Assembly (NCBI RefSeq): GCF_004210375.1 | Contig: NW_027467782.1 | Span: forward strand, 32,601,771 to 32,665,770 | DNA from: Tachypleus tridentatus | Taxonomy: Eukaryota > Arthropoda > Merostomata > Xiphosura > Limulidae | DNA: 64,000 nt | Direction: 5' to 3' | Part shown: positions 15,001 through 30,000 of the stretch, piece by piece | Position numbering within the stretch: the stretch's first letter is position 1 | Layout: the number at the start of each line of letters is the position of its first letter | The notes under the pieces: model-generated | Told to the model about the DNA's origin: nothing | The model's input: the letters and a program-made list of their open reading frames with translations, nothing else | Database searches by the model: none | Made by a program: the position numbers and the translations under genes

Positions 15001-18000
15001 TGTCGTCAGTTGAGTATTGTTGTTAGTTAGTGATATTCTTGTCGTCAGTTGAGTATTGTTGTTAGTTAGTGATATTCTTGTCGTCAGTTGAGTATTGTTG
15101 TTAGTTAGTGATATTCTTGTCGTCAGTTGAGTATTGTTGTTAGTTAGTGATATTCTTGTCGTCAGTTGAGTATTGTTGTTAGTTAGTGATATTCTTGTCG
15201 TCAGTTGAGTATTGTTGTTTGTTGTTTAGTGATATTCTTGTCGTCAGTTGAGTATTGTTGTTTGTTAGTGATATTCTTGTCGTCAGTTGAGTATTGTTGT
15301 TAGTTAGTGATATTCTTGTCGTCAGTTGAGTATTGTTGTTAGTTAGTGATATTCTTGTCGTCAGTTGAGTATTGTTGTTAGTTAGTGATATTCTTGTCGT
15401 CAGTTGAGTATTGTTGTTAGTTAGTGATATTCTTGTCGTCAGTTGAGTATTGTTGTTAGTTAGTGATATTCTTGTCGTCAGTTGAGTATTGTTGTTAGTT
15501 AGTGATATTCTTGTCGTCAGTTGAGTATTGTTGTTAGTTAGTGATATTCTTGTCGTCAGTTGAGTATTGTTGTTAGTTAGTGATATTCTTGTCGTCAGTT
15601 GAGTATTGTTGTTAGTTAGTGATATTCTTGTCGTCAGTTGAGTATTGTTGTTAGTTAGTGATATTCTTGTCGTCAGTTGAGTATTGTTGTTAGTTAGTGA
15701 TATTCTTGTCGTCAGTTGAGTATTGTTGTTAGTTAGTGATATTCTTGTCGTCAGTTGAGTATTGTTGTTTGTTAGTGATATTCTTGTCGTCAGTTGAGTA
15801 TTGTTGTTAGTTAGTGATATTCTTGTCGTCAGTTGAGTATTGTTGTTAGTTAGTGATATTCTTGTCGTCAGTTGAGTATTGTTGTTAGTTAGTGATATTC
15901 TTGTCGTCAGTTGAGTATTGTTGTTAGTTAGTGATATTCTTGTCGTCAGTTGAGTATTGTTGTTAGTTAGTGATATTCTTGTCGTCAGTTGAGTATTGTT
16001 GTTAGTTAGTGATATTCTTGTCGTCAGTTGAGTATTGTTGTTAGTTAGTGATATTCTTGTCGTCAGTTGAGTATTGTTGTTAGTTAGTGATATTCTTGTC
16101 GTCAGTTGAGTATTGTTGTTAGTTAGTGATATTCTTGTCGTCAGTTGAGTATTGTTGTTTGTTAGTGATATTCTTGTCGTCAGTTGAGTATTGTTGTTAG
16201 TTAGTGATATTCTTGTCGTCAGTTGAGTATTGTTGTTAGTTAGTGATATTCTTGTCGTCAGTTGAGTATTGTTGTTAGTTAGTGATATTCTTGTCGTCAG
16301 TTGAGTATTGTTGTTAGTTAGTGATATTCTTGTCGTCAGTTGAGTATTGTTGTTAGTTAGTGATATTCTTGTCGTCAGTTGAGTATTGTTGTTAGTTAGT
16401 GATATTCTTGTCGTCAGTTGAGTATTGTTGTTAGTTAGTGATATTCTTGTCGTCAGTTGAGTATTGTTGTTAGTTAGTGATATTCTTGTCGTCAGTTGAG
16501 TATTGTTGTTAGTTAGTGATATTCTTGTCGTCAGTTGAGTATTGTTGTTAGTTAGTGATATTCTTGTCGTCAGTTGAGTATTGTTGTTTGTTAGTGATAT
16601 TCTTGTCGTCAGTTGAGTATTGTTGTTAGTTAGTGATATTCTTGTCGTCAGTTGAGTATTGTTGTTAGTTAGTGATATTCTTGTCGTCAGTTGAGTATTG
16701 TTGTTAGTTAGTGATATTCTTGTCGTCAGTTGAGTATTGTTGTTTGTTAGTGATATTCTTGTCGTCAGTTGAGTATTGTTGTTAGTTAGTGATATTCTTG
16801 TCGTCAGTTGAGTATTGTTGTTAGTTAGTGATATTCTTGTCGTCAGTTGAGTATTGTTGTTTGTTAGTGATATTCTTGTCGTCAGTTGAGTATTGTTGTT
16901 TGTTAGTGATATTCTTGTCGTCAGTTGAGTATTGTTGTTAGTTAGTGATATTCTTGTCGTCAGTTGAGTATTGTTGTTAGTTAGTGATATTCTTGTCGTC
17001 AGTTGAGTATTGTTGTTAGTTAGTGATATTCTTGTCGTCAGTTGAGTATTGTTGTTAGTTAGTGATATTCTTGTCGTCAGTTGAGTATTGTTGTTAGTTA
17101 GTGATATTCTTGTCGTCAGTTGAGTATTGTTGTTAGTTAGTGATATTCTTGTCGTCAGTTGAGTATTGTTGTTAGTTAGTGATATTCTTGTCGTCAGTTG
17201 AGTATTGTTGTTAGTTAGTGATATTCTTGTCGTCAGTTGAGTATTGTTGTTAGTTAGTGATATTCTTGTCGTCAGTTGAGTATTGTTGTTTTTAGTGATA
17301 TTCTTGTCGTCAGTTGAGTATTGTTGTTTGTTAGTGATATTCTTGTCGTCAGTTGAGTATTGTTGTTTGTTAGTGATATTCTTGTCGTCAGTTGAGTATT
17401 GTTGTTAGTTAGTGATATTCTTGTCGTCAGTTGAGTATTGTTGTTAGTTAGTGATATTCTTGTCGTCAGTTGAGTATTGTTGTTAGTTAGTGATATTCTT
17501 GTCGTCAGTTGAGTATTGTTGTTAGTTAGTGATATTCTTGTCGTCAGTTGAGTATTGTTGTTAGTTAGTGATATTCTTGTCGTCAGTTGAGTATTGTTGT
17601 TAGTTAGTGATATTCTTGTCGTCAGTTGAGTATTGTTGTTAGTTAGTGATATTCTTGTCGTCAGTTGAGTATTGTTGTTTGTTAGTGATATTCTTGTCGT
17701 CAGTTGAGTATTGTTGTTAGTTAGTGATATTCTTGTCGTCAGTTGAGTATTGTTGTTAGTTAGTGATATTCTTGTCGTCAGTTGAGTATTGTTGTTTGTT
17801 AGTGATATTCTTGTCGTCAGTTGAGTATTGTTGTTAGTTAGTGATATTCTTGTCGTCAGTTGAGTATTGTTGTTAGTTAGTGATATTCTTGTCGTCAGTT
17901 GAGTATTGTTGTTAGTTAGTGATATTCTTGTCGTCAGTTGAGTATTGTTGTTAGTTAGTGATATTCTTGTCGTCAGTTGAGTATTGTTGTTAGTTAGTGA

Positions 18001-21000
18001 TATTCTTGTCGTCAGTTGAGTATTGTTGTTAGTTAGTGATATTCTTGTCGTCAGTTGAGTATTGTTGTTAGTTAGTGATATTCTTGTCGTCAGTTGAGTA
18101 TTGTTGTTAGTTAGTGATATTCTTGTCGTCAGTTGAGTATTGTTGTTAGTTAGTGATATTCTTGTCGTCAGTTGAGTATTGTTGTTAGTTAGTGATATTC
18201 TTGTCGTCAGTTGAGTATTGTTGTTAGTTAGTGATATTCTTGTCGTCAGTTGAGTATTGTTGTTTGTTAGTGATATTCTTGTCGTCAGTTGAGTATTGTT
18301 GTTTGTTAGTGATATTCTTGTCGTCAGTTGAGTATTGTTGTTAGTTAGTGATATTCTTGTCGTCAGTTGAGTATTGTTGTTTGTTAGTGATATTCTTGTC
18401 GTCAGTTGAGTATTGTTGTTAGTTAGTGATATTCTTGTCGTCAGTTGAGTATTGTTGTTTGTTAGTGATATTCTTGTCGTCAGTTGAGTATTGTTGTTAG
18501 TTAGTGATATTCTTGTCGTCAGTTGAGTATTGTTGTTTGTTAGTGATATTCTTGTCGTCAGTTGAGTATTGTTGTTTGTTAGTGATATTCTTGTCGTCAG
18601 TTGAGTATTGTTGTTTGTTAGTGATATTCTTGTCGTCAGTTGAGTATTGTTGTTAGTTAGTGATATTCTTGTCGTCAGTTGAGTATTGTTGTTAGTTAGT
18701 GATATTCTTGTCGTCAGTTGAGTATTGTTGTTTGTTAGTGATATTCTTGTCGTCAGTTGAGTATTGTTGTTAGTTAGTGATATTCTTGTCGTCAGTTGAG
18801 TATTGTTGTTAGTTAGTGATATTCTTGTCGTCAGTTGAGTATTGTTGTTAGTTAGTGATATTCTTGTCGTCAGTTGAGTATTGTTGTTAGTTAGTGATAT
18901 TCTTGTCGTCAGTTGAGTATTGTTGTTAGTTAGTGATATTCTTGTCGTCAGTTGAGTATTGTTGTTTTGTTAGTGATATTCTTGTCGTCAGTTGAGTATT
19001 GTTGTTAGTTAGTGATATTCTTGTCGTCAGTTGAGTATTGTTGTTTTAGTTAGTGATATTCTTGTCGTCAGTTGAGTATTGTTGTTAGTTAGTGATATTC
19101 TTGTCGTCAGTTGAGTATTGTTGTTAGTTAGTGATATTCTTGTCGTCAGTTGAGTATTGTTGTTTGTTAGTGATATTCTTGTCGTCAGTTGAGTATTGTT
19201 GTTAGTTAGTGATATTCTTGTCGTCAGTTGAGTATTGTTGTTAGTTAGTGATATTCTTGTCGTCAGTTGAGTATTGTTGTTAGTTAGTGATATTCTTGTC
19301 GTCAGTTGAGTATTGTTGTTAGTTAGTGATATTCTTGTCGTCAGTTGAGTATTGTTGTTAGTTAGTGATATTCTTGTCGTCAGTTGAGTATTGTTGTTAG
19401 TTAGTGATATTCTTGTCGTCAGTTGAGTATTGTTGTTAGTTAGTGATATTCTTGTCGTCAGTTGAGTATTGTTGTTAGTTAGTGATATTCTTGTCGTCAG
19501 TTGAGTATTGTTGTTAGTTAGTGATATTCTTGTCGTCAGTTGAGTATTGTTGTTAGTTAGTGATATTCTTGTCGTCAGTTGAGTATTGTTGTTAGTTAGT
19601 GATATTCTTGTCGTCAGTTGAGTATTGTTGTTAGTTAGTGATATTCTTGTCGTCAGTTGAGTATTGTTGTTAGTTAGTGATATTCTTGTCGTCAGTTGAG
19701 TATTGTTGTTAGTTAGTGATATTCTTGTCGTCAGTTGAGTATTGTTGTTAGTTAGTGATATTCTTGTCGTCAGTTGAGTATTGTTGTTAGTTAGTGATAT
19801 TCTTGTCGTCAGTTGAGTATTGTTGTTAGTTAGTGATATTCTTGTCGTCAGTTGAGTATTGTTGTTAGTTAGTGATATTCTTGTCGTCAGTTGAGTATTG
19901 TTGTTAGTTAGTGATATTCTTGTCGTCAGTTGAGTATTGTTGTTAGTTAGTGATATTCTTGTCGTCAGTTGAGTATTGTTGTTAGTTAGTGATATTCTTG
20001 TCGTCAGTTGAGTATTGTTGTTAGTTAGTGATATTCTTGTCGTCAGTTGAGTATTGTTGTTAGTTAGTGATATTCTTGTCGTCAGTTGAGTATTGTTGTT
20101 AGTTAGTGATATTCTTGTCGTCAGTTGAGTATTGTTGTTAGTTAGTGATATTCTTGTCGTCAGTTGAGTATTGTTGTTAGTTAGTGATATTCTTGTCGTC
20201 AGTTGAGTATTGTTGTTAGTTAGTGATATTCTTGTCGTCAGTTGAGTATTGTTGTTAGTTAGTGATATTCTTGTCGTCAGTTGAGTATTGTTGTTTGTTA
20301 GTGATATTCTTGTCGTCAGTTGAGTATTGTTGTTTGTTAGTGATATTCTTGTCGTCAGTTGAGTATTGTTGTTAGTTAGTGATATTCTTGTCGTCAGTTG
20401 AGTATTGTTGTTAGTTAGTGATATTCTTGTCGTCAGTTGAGTATTGTTGTTAGTTAGTGATATTCTTGTCGTCAGTTGAGTATTGTTGTTAGTTAGTGAT
20501 ATTCTTGTCGTCAGTTGAGTATTGTTGTTAGTTAGTGATATTCTTGTCGTCAGTTGAGTATTGTTGTTAGTTAGTGATATTCTTGTCGTCAGTTGAGTAT
20601 TGTTGTTAGTTAGTGATATTCTTGTCGTCAGTTGAGTATTGTTGTTAGTTAGTGATATTCTTGTCGTCAGTTGAGTATTGTTGTTAGTTAGTGATATTCT
20701 TGTCGTCAGTTGAGTATTGTTGTTTGTTAGTGATATTCTTGTCGTCAGTTGAGTATTGTTGTTAGTTAGTGATATTCTTGTCGTCAGTTGAGTATTGTTG
20801 TTAGTTAGTGATATTCTTGTCGTCAGTTGAGTATTGTTGTTAGTTAGTGATATTCTTGTCGTCAGTTGAGTATTGTTGTTTGTTAGTGATATTCTTGTCG
20901 TCAGTTGAGTATTGTTGTTTGTTAGTGATATTCTTGTCGTCAGTTGAGTATTGTTGTTTGTTAGTGATATTCTTGTCGTCAGTTGAGTATTGTTGTTAGT

Positions 21001-24000
21001 TAGTGATATTCTTGTCGTCAGTTGAGTATTGTTGTTTGTTAGTGATATTCTTGTCGTCAGTTGAGTATTGTTGTTAGTTAGTGATATTCTTGTCGTCAGT
21101 TGAGTATTGTTGTTTTGTTAGTGATATTCTTGTCGTCAGTTGAGTATTGTTGTTAGTTAGTGATATTCTTGTCGTCAGTTGAGTATTGTTGTTAGTTAGT
21201 GATATTCTTGTCGTCAGTTGAGTATTGTTGTTTGTTAGTGATATTCTTGTCGTCAGTTGAGTATTGTTGTTAGTTAGTGATATTCTTGTCGTCAGTTGAG
21301 TATTGTTGTTTGTTAGTGATATTCTTGTCGTCAGTTGAGTATTGTTGTTAGTTAGTGATATTCTTGTCGTCAGTTGAGTATTGTTGTTGTTAGTGATATT
21401 CTTGTCGTCAGTTGAGTATTGTTGTTAGTTAGTGATATTCTTGTCGTCAGTTGAGTATTGTTGTTAGTTAGTGATATTCTTGTCGTCAGTTGAGTATTGT
21501 TGTTAGTTAGTGATATTCTTGTCGTCAGTTGAGTATTGTTGTTAGTTAGTGATATTCTTGTCGTCAGTTGAGTATTGTTGTTAGTTAGTGATATTCTTGT
21601 CGTCAGTTGAGTATTGTTGTTAGTTAGTGATATTCTTGTCGTCAGTTGAGTATTGTTGTTAGTTAGTGATATTCTTGTCGTCAGTTGAGTATTGTTGTTA
21701 GTTAGTGATATTCTTGTCGTCAGTTGAGTATTGTTGTTAGTTAGTGATATTCTTGTCGTCAGTTGAGTATTGTTGTTTGTTAGTGATATTCTTGTCGTCA
21801 GTTGAGTATTGTTGTTAGTTAGTGATATTCTTGTCGTCAGTTGAGTATTGTTGTTAGTTAGTGATATTCTTGTCGTCAGTTGAGTATTGTTGTTAGTTAG
21901 TGATATTCTTGTCGTCAGTTGAGTATTGTTGTTAGTTAGTGATATTCTTGTCGTCAGTTGAGTATTGTTGTTTGTTAGTGATATTCTTGTCGTCAGTTGA
22001 GTATTGTTGTTTGTTAGTGATATTCTTGTCGTCAGTTGAGTATTGTTGTTAGTTAGTGATATTCTTGTCGTCAGTTGAGTATTGTTGTTTGTTAGTGATA
22101 TTCTTGTCGTCAGTTGAGTATTGTTGTTGTTAGTGATATTCTTGTCGTCAGTTGAGTATTGTTGTTAGTTAGTGATATTCTTGTCGTCAGTTGAGTATTG
22201 TTGTTAGTTAGTGATATTCTTGTCGTCAGTTGAGTATTGTTGTTTGTTAGTGATATTCTTGTCGTCAGTTGAGTATTGTTGTTTGTTAGTGATATTCTTG
22301 TCGTCAGTTGAGTATTGTTGTTAGTTAGTGATATTCTTGTCGTCAGTTGAGTATTGTTGTTAGTTAGTGATATTCTTGTCGTCAGTTGAGTATTGTTGTT
22401 AGTTAGTGATATTCTTGTCGTCAGTTGAGTATTGTTGTTTGTTAGTGATATTCTTGTCGTCAGTTGAGTATTGTTGTTAGTTAGTGATATTCTTGTCGTC
22501 AGTTGAGTATTGTTGTTAGTTAGTGATATTCTTGTCGTCAGTTGAGTATTGTTGTTAGTTAGTGATATTCTTGTCGTCAGTTGAGTATTGTTGTTAGTTA
22601 GTGATATTCTTGTCGTCAGTTGAGTATTGTTGTTAGTTAGTGATATTCTTGTCGTCAGTTGAGTATTGTTGTTAGTTAGTGATATTCTTGTCGTCAGTTG
22701 AGTATTGTTGTTTGTTAGTGATATTCTTGTCGTCAGTTGAGTATTGTTGTTAGTTAGTGATATTCTTGTCGTCAGTTGAGTATTGTTGTTAGTTAGTGAT
22801 ATTCTTGTCGTCAGTTGAGTATTGTTGTTAGTTAGTGATATTCTTGTCGTCAGTTGAGTATTGTTGTTTGTTAGTGATATTCTTGTCGTCAGTTGAGTAT
22901 TGTTGTTAGTTAGTGATATTCTTGTCGTCAGTTGAGTATTGTTGTTAGTTAGTGATATTCTTGTCGTCAGTTGAGTATTGTTGTTAGTTAGTGATATTCT
23001 TGTCGTCAGTTGAGTATTGTTGTTTGTTAGTGATATTCTTGTCGTCAGTTGAGTATTGTTGTTAGTTAGTGATATTCTTGTCGTCAGTTGAGTATTGTTG
23101 TTTGTTAGTGATATTCTTGTCGTCAGTTGAGTATTGTTGTTTGTTAGTGATATTCTTGTCGTCAGTTGAGTATTGTTGTTAGTTAGTGATATTCTTGTCG
23201 TCAGTTGAGTATTGTTGTTAGTTAGTGATATTCTTGTCGTCAGTTGAGTATTGTTGTTAGTTAGTGATATTCTTGTCGTCAGTTGAGTATTGTTGTTAGT
23301 TAGTGATATTCTTGTCGTCAGTTGAGTATTGTTGTTAGTTAGTGATATTCTTGTCGTCAGTTGAGTATTGTTGTTGTTAGTGATATTCTTGTCGTCAGTT
23401 GAGTATTGTTGTTAGTTAGTGATATTCTTGTCGTCAGTTGAGTATTGTTGTTAGTTAGTGATATTCTTGTCGTCAGTTGAGTATTGTTGTTTGTTAGTGA
23501 TATTCTTGTCGTCAGTTGAGTATTGTTGTTTGTTAGTGATATTCTTGTCGTCAGTTGAGTATTGTTGTTTGTTAGTGATATTCTTGTCGTCAGTTGAGTA
23601 TTGTTGTTTGTTAGTGATATTCTTGTCGTCAGTTGAGTATTGTTGTTTGTTAGTGATATTCTTGTCGTCAGTTGAGTATTGTTGTTAGTTAGTGATATTC
23701 TTGTCGTCAGTTGAGTATTGTTGTTAGTTAGTGATATTCTTGTCGTCAGTTGAGTATTGTTGTTAGTTAGTGATATTCTTGTCGTCAGTTGAGTATTGTT
23801 GTTAGTTAGTGATATTCTTGTCGTCAGTTGAGTATTGTTGTTAGTTAGTGATATTCTTGTCGTCAGTTGAGTATTGTTGTTAGTTAGTGATATTCTTGTC
23901 GTCAGTTGAGTATTGTTGTTTAGTTAGTGATATTCTTGTCGTCAGTTGAGTATTGTTGTTAGTTAGTGATATTCTTGTCGTCAGTTGAGTATTGTTGTTG

Positions 24001-27000
24001 TTAGTGATATTCTTGTCGTCAGTTGAGTATTGTTGTTAGTTAGTGATATTCTTGTCGTCAGTTGAGTATTGTTGTTAGTTAGTGATATTCTTGTCGTCAG
24101 TTGAGTATTGTTGTTAGTTAGTGATATTCTTGTCGTCAGTTGAGTATTGTTGTTAGTTAGTGATATTCTTGTCGTCAGTTGAGTATTGTTGTTAGTTAGT
24201 GATATTCTTGTCGTCAGTTGAGTATTGTTGTTAGTTAGTGATATTCTTGTCGTCAGTTGAGTATTGTTGTTAGTTAGTGATATTCTTGTCGTCAGTTGAG
24301 TATTGTTGTTAGTTAGTGATATTCTTGTCGTCAGTTGAGTATTGTTGTTAGTTAGTGATATTCTTGTCGTCAGTTGAGTATTGTTGTTTGTTAGTGATAT
24401 TCTTGTCGTCAGTTGAGTATTGTTGTTAGTTAGTGATATTCTTGTCGTCAGTTGAGTATTGTTGTTAGTTAGTGATATTCTTGTCGTCAGTTGAGTATTG
24501 TTGTTTGTTAGTGATATTCTTGTCGTCAGTTGAGTATTGTTGTTAGTTAGTGATATTCTTGTCGTCAGTTGAGTATTGTTGTTAGTTAGTGATATTCTTG
24601 TCGTCAGTTGAGTATTGTTGTTAGTTAGTGATATTCTTGTCGTCAGTTGAGTATTGTTGTTTGTTAGTGATATTCTTGTCGTCAGTTGAGTATTGTTGTT
24701 TGTTAGTGATATTCTTGTCGTCAGTTGAGTATTGTTGTTAGTTAGTGATATTCTTGTCGTCAGTTGAGTATTGTTGTTTGTTAGTGATATTCTTGTCGTC
24801 AGTTGAGTATTGTTGTTTGTTAGTGATATTCTTGTCGTCAGTTGAGTATTGTTGTTTGTTAGTGATATTCTTGTCGTCAGTTGAGTATTGTTGTTTGTTA
24901 GTGATATTCTTGTCGTCAGTTGAGTATTGTTGTTAGTTAGTGATATTCTTGTCGTCAGTTGAGTATTGTTGTTTGTTAGTGATATTCTTGTCGTCAGTTG
25001 AGTATTGTTGTTAGTTAGTGATATTCTTGTCGTCAGTTGAGTATTGTTGTTTGTTAGTGATATTCTTGTCGTCAGTTGAGTATTGTTGTTAGTTAGTGAT
25101 ATTCTTGTCGTCAGTTGAGTATTGTTGTTTGTTAGTGATATTCTTGTCGTCAGTTGAGTATTGTTGTTTGTTAGTGATATTCTTGTCGTCAGTTGAGTAT
25201 TGTTGTTAGTTAGTGATATTCTTGTCGTCAGTTGAGTATTGTTGTTAGTTAGTGATATTCTTGTCGTCAGTTGAGTATTGTTGTTAGTTAGTGATATTCT
25301 TGTCGTCAGTTGAGTATTGTTGTTTGTTAGTGATATTCTTGTCGTCAGTTGAGTATTGTTGTTTGTTAGTGATATTCTTGTCGTCAGTTGAGTATTGTTG
25401 TTAGTTAGTGATATTCTTGTCGTCAGTTGAGTATTGTTGTTAGTTAGTGATATTCTTGTCGTCAGTTGAGTATTGTTGTTAGTTAGTGATATTCTTGTCG
25501 TCAGTTGAGTATTGTTGTTAGTTAGTGATATTCTTGTCGTCAGTTGAGTATTGTTGTTAGTTAGTGATATTCTTGTCGTCAGTTGAGTATTGTTGTTAGT
25601 TAGTGATATTCTTGTCGTCAGTTGAGTATTGTTGTTAGTTAGTGATATTCTTGTCGTCAGTTGAGTATTGTTGTTAGTTAGTGATATTCTTGTCGTCAGT
25701 TGAGTATTGTTGTTAGTTAGTGATATTCTTGTCGTCAGTTGAGTATTGTTGTTAGTTAGTGATATTCTTGTCGTCAGTTGAGTATTGTTGTTAGTTAGTG
25801 ATATTCTTGTCGTCAGTTGAGTATTGTTGTTTGTTAGTGATATTCTTGTCGTCAGTTGTTTTTGTTAGTGATATTCTTGTCGTCAGTTGAGTATTGTTGT
25901 TAGTTAGTGATATTGTTGTCGTCAGTTGAGTATTGTTGTTAGTTAGTGATATTCTTGTCGTCAGTTGAGTATTGTTGTTAGTTAGTGATATTCTTGTCGT
26001 CAGTTGAGTATTGTTGTTAGTTAGTGATATTCTTGTCGTCAGTTGAGTATTGTTGTTAGTTAGTGATATTCTTGTCGTCAGTTGAGTATTGTTGTTTGTT
26101 AGTGATATTCTTGTCGTCAGTTGAGTATTGTTGTTAGTTAGTGATATTCTTGTCGTCAGTTGAGTATTGTTGTTTGTTAGTGATATTCTTGTCGTCAGTT
26201 GAGTATTGTTGTTTGTTAGTGATATTCTTGTCGTCAGTTAGTGATATTCTTGTCGTCAGTTGAGTATTGTTGTTTAGTTAGTGATATTCTTGTCGTCAGT
26301 TGAGTATTGTTGTTAGTTAGTGATATTCTTGTCGTCAGTTGAGTATTGTTGTTTGTTAGTGATATTCTTGTCGTCAGTTGAGTATTGTTGTTTGTTAGTG
26401 ATATTCTTGTCGTCAGTTGAGTATTGTTGTTAGTTAGTGATATTCTTGTCGTCAGTTGAGTATTGTTGTTAGTTAGTGATATTCTTGTCGTCAGTTGAGT
26501 ATTGTTGTTAGTTAGTGATATTCTTGTCGTCAGTTGAGTATTGTTGTTAGTTAGTGATATTCTTGTCGTCAGTTGAGTATTGTTGTTTGTTAGTGATATT
26601 CTTGTCGTCAGTTGAGTATTGTTGTTAGTTAGTGATATTCTTGTCGTCAGTTGAGTATTGTTGTTTGTTAGTGATATTCTTGTCGTCAGTTGAGTATTGT
26701 TGTTTGTTAGTGATATTCTTGTCGTCAGTTGAGTATTGTTGTTTGTTAGTGATATTCCTTGTCGTCAGTTGAGTATTGTTGTTAGTTAGTGATATTCTTG
26801 TCGTCAGTTGAGTATTGTTGTTTGTTAGTGATATTCTTGTCGTCAGTTGAGTATTGTTGTTTGTTAGTGATATTCTTGTCGTCAGTTGAGTATTGTTGTT
26901 GTTAGTTAGTGATATTCTTGTCGTCAGTTGAGTATTGTTGTTAGTTAGTGATATTCTTGTCGTCAGTTGAGTATTGTTGTTAGTTAGTGATATTCTTGTC

Positions 27001-30000
27001 GTCAGTTGAGTATTGTTGTTAGTTAGTGATATTCTTGTCGTCAGTTGAGTATTGTTGTTAGTTAGTGATATTCTTGTCGTCAGTTGAGTATTGTTGTTAG
27101 TTAGTGATATTCTTGTCGTCAGTTGAGTATTGTTGTTAGTTAGTGATATTCTTGTCGTCAGTTGAGTATTGTTGTTTGTTAGTGATATTCTTGTCGTCAG
27201 TTGAGTATTGTTGTTTGTTAGTGATATTCTTGTCGTCAGTTGAGTATTGTTGTTTGTTAGTGATATTCTTGTCGTCAGTTGAGTATTGTTGTTTGTTAGT
27301 GATATTCTTGTCGTCAGTTGAGTATTGTTGTTAGTTAGTGATATTCTTGTCGTCAGTTGAGTATTGTTGTTAGTTAGTGATATTCTTGTCGTCAGTTGAG
27401 TATTGTTGTTAGTTAGTGATATTCTTGTCGTCAGTTGAGTATTGTTGTTAGTTAGTGATATTCTTGTCGTCAGTTGAGTATTGTTGTTAGTTAGTGATAT
27501 TCTTGTCGTCAGTTGAGTATTGTTGTTAGTTAGTGATATTCTTGTCGTCAGTTGAGTATTGTTGTTTGTTAGTGATATTCTTGTCGTCAGTTGAGTATTG
27601 TTGTTAGTTAGTGATATTCTTGTCGTCAGTTGAGTATTGTTGTTAGTTAGTGATATTCTTGTCGTCAGTTGAGTATTGTTGTTAGTTAGTGATATTCTTG
27701 TCGTCAGTTGAGTATTGTTGTTAGTTAGTGATATTCTTGTCGTCAGTTGAGTATTGTTGTTAGTTAGTGATATTCTTGTCGTCAGTTGAGTATTGTTGTT
27801 TTGTTAGTGATATTCTTGTCGTCAGTTGAGTATTGTTGTTTGTTAGTGATATTCTTGTCGTCAGTTGAGTATTGTTGTTAGTTAGTGATATTCTTGTCGT
27901 CAGTTGAGTATTGTTGTTAGTTAGTGATATTCTTGTCGTCAGTTGAGTATTGTTGTTAGTTAGTGATATTCTTGTCGTCAGTTGAGTATTGTTGTTTGTT
28001 AGTGATATTCTTGTCGTCAGTTGAGTATTGTTGTTAGTTAGTGATATTCTTGTCGTCAGTTGAGTATTGTTGTTAGTTAGTGATATTCTTGTCGTCAGTT
28101 GAGTATTGTTGTTTGTTAGTGATATTCTTGTCGTCAGTTGAGTATTGTTGTTTGTTAGTGATATTCTTGTCGTCAGTTGAGTATTGTTGTTTGTTAGTGA
28201 TATTCTTGTCGTCAGTTGAGTATTGTTGTTAGTTAGTGATATTCTTGTCGTCAGTTGAGTATTGTTGTTAGTTAGTGATATTCTTGTCGTCAGTTGAGTA
28301 TTGTTGTTAGTTAGTGATATTCTTGTCGTCAGTTGAGTATTGTTGTTAGTTAGTGATATTCTTGTCGTCAGTTGAGTATTGTTGTTAGTTAGTGATATTC
28401 TTGTCGTCAGTTGAGTATTGTTGTTTGTTAGTGATATTCTTGTCGTCAGTTGAGTATTGTTGTTAGTTAGTGATATTCTTGTCGTCAGTTGAGTATTGTT
28501 GTTAGTTAGTGATATTCTTGTCGTCAGTTGAGTATTGTTGTTAGTTAGTGATATTCTTGTCGTCAGTTGAGTATTGTTGTTAGTTAGTGATATTCTTGTC
28601 GTCAGTTGAGTATTGTTGTTAGTTAGTGATATTCTTGTCGTCAGTTGAGTATTGTTGTTAGTTAGTGATATTCTTGTCGTCAGTTGAGTATTGTTGTTAG
28701 TTAGTGATATTCTTGTCGTCAGTTGAGTATTGTTGTTTGTTAGTGATATTCTTGTCGTCAGTTGAGTATTGTTGTTAGTTAGTGATATTCTTGTCGTCAG
28801 TTGAGTATTGTTGTTAGTTAGTGATATTCTTGTCGTCAGTTGAGTATTGTTGTTAGTTAGTGATATTCTTGTCGTCAGTTGAGTATTGTTGTTAGTTAGT
28901 GATATTCTTGTCGTCAGTTGAGTATTGTTGTTAGTTAGTGATATTCTTGTCGTCAGTTGAGTATTGTTGTTTGTTAGTGATATTCTTGTCGTCAGTTGAG
29001 TATTGTTGTTAGTTAGTGATATTCTTGTCGTCAGTTGAGTATTGTTGTTAGTTAGTGATATTCTTGTGATATTCTTGTTAGTCGTCAGTTGAGTATTGTT
29101 GTTAGTTAGTGATATTCTTGTCGTCAGTTGAGTATTGTTGTTAGTTAGTGATATTCTTGTCGTCAGTTGAGTATTGTTGTTAGTTAGTGATATTCTTGTC
29201 GTCAGTTGAGTATTGTTGTTAGTTAGTGATATTCTTGTCGTCAGTTGAGTATTGTTGTTAGTTAGTGATATTCTTGTCGTCAGTTGAGTATTGTTGTTTG
29301 TTAGTGATATTCTTGTCGTCAGTTGAGTATTGTTGTTAGTTAGTGATATTCTTGTCGTCAGTTGAGTATTGTTGTTAGTTAGTGATATTCTTGTCGTCAG
29401 TTGAGTATTGTTGTTAGTTAGTGATATTCTTGTCGTCAGTTGAGTATTGTTGTTTGTTAGTGATATTCTTGTCGTCAGTTGAGTATTGTTGTTTGTTAGT
29501 GATATTCTTGTCGTCAGTTGAGTATTGTTGTTAGTTAGTGATATTCTTGTCGTCAGTTGAGTATTGTTGTTTAGTTAGTGATATTCTTGTCGTCAGTTGA
29601 GTATTGTTGTTTGTTAGTGATATTCCTTGTCGTCAGTTGAGTATTGTTGTTTGTTAGTGATATTCTTGTCGTCAGTTGAGTATTGTTGTTAGTTAGTGAT
29701 ATTCTTGTCGTCAGTTGAGTATTGTTGTTAGTTAGTGATATTCTTGTCGTCAGTTGAGTATTGTTGTTAGTTAGTGATATTCTTGTCGTCAGTTGAGTAT
29801 TGTTGTTAGTTAGTGATATTCTTGTCGTCAGTTGAGTATTGTTGTTAGTTAGTGATATTCTTGTCGTCAGTTGAGTATTGTTGTTAGTTAGTGATATTCT
29901 TGTCGTCAGTTGAGTATTGTTGTTTGTTAGTGATATTCTTGTCGTCAGTTGAGTATTGTTGTTAGTTAGTGATATTCTTGTCGTCAGTTGAGTATTGTTG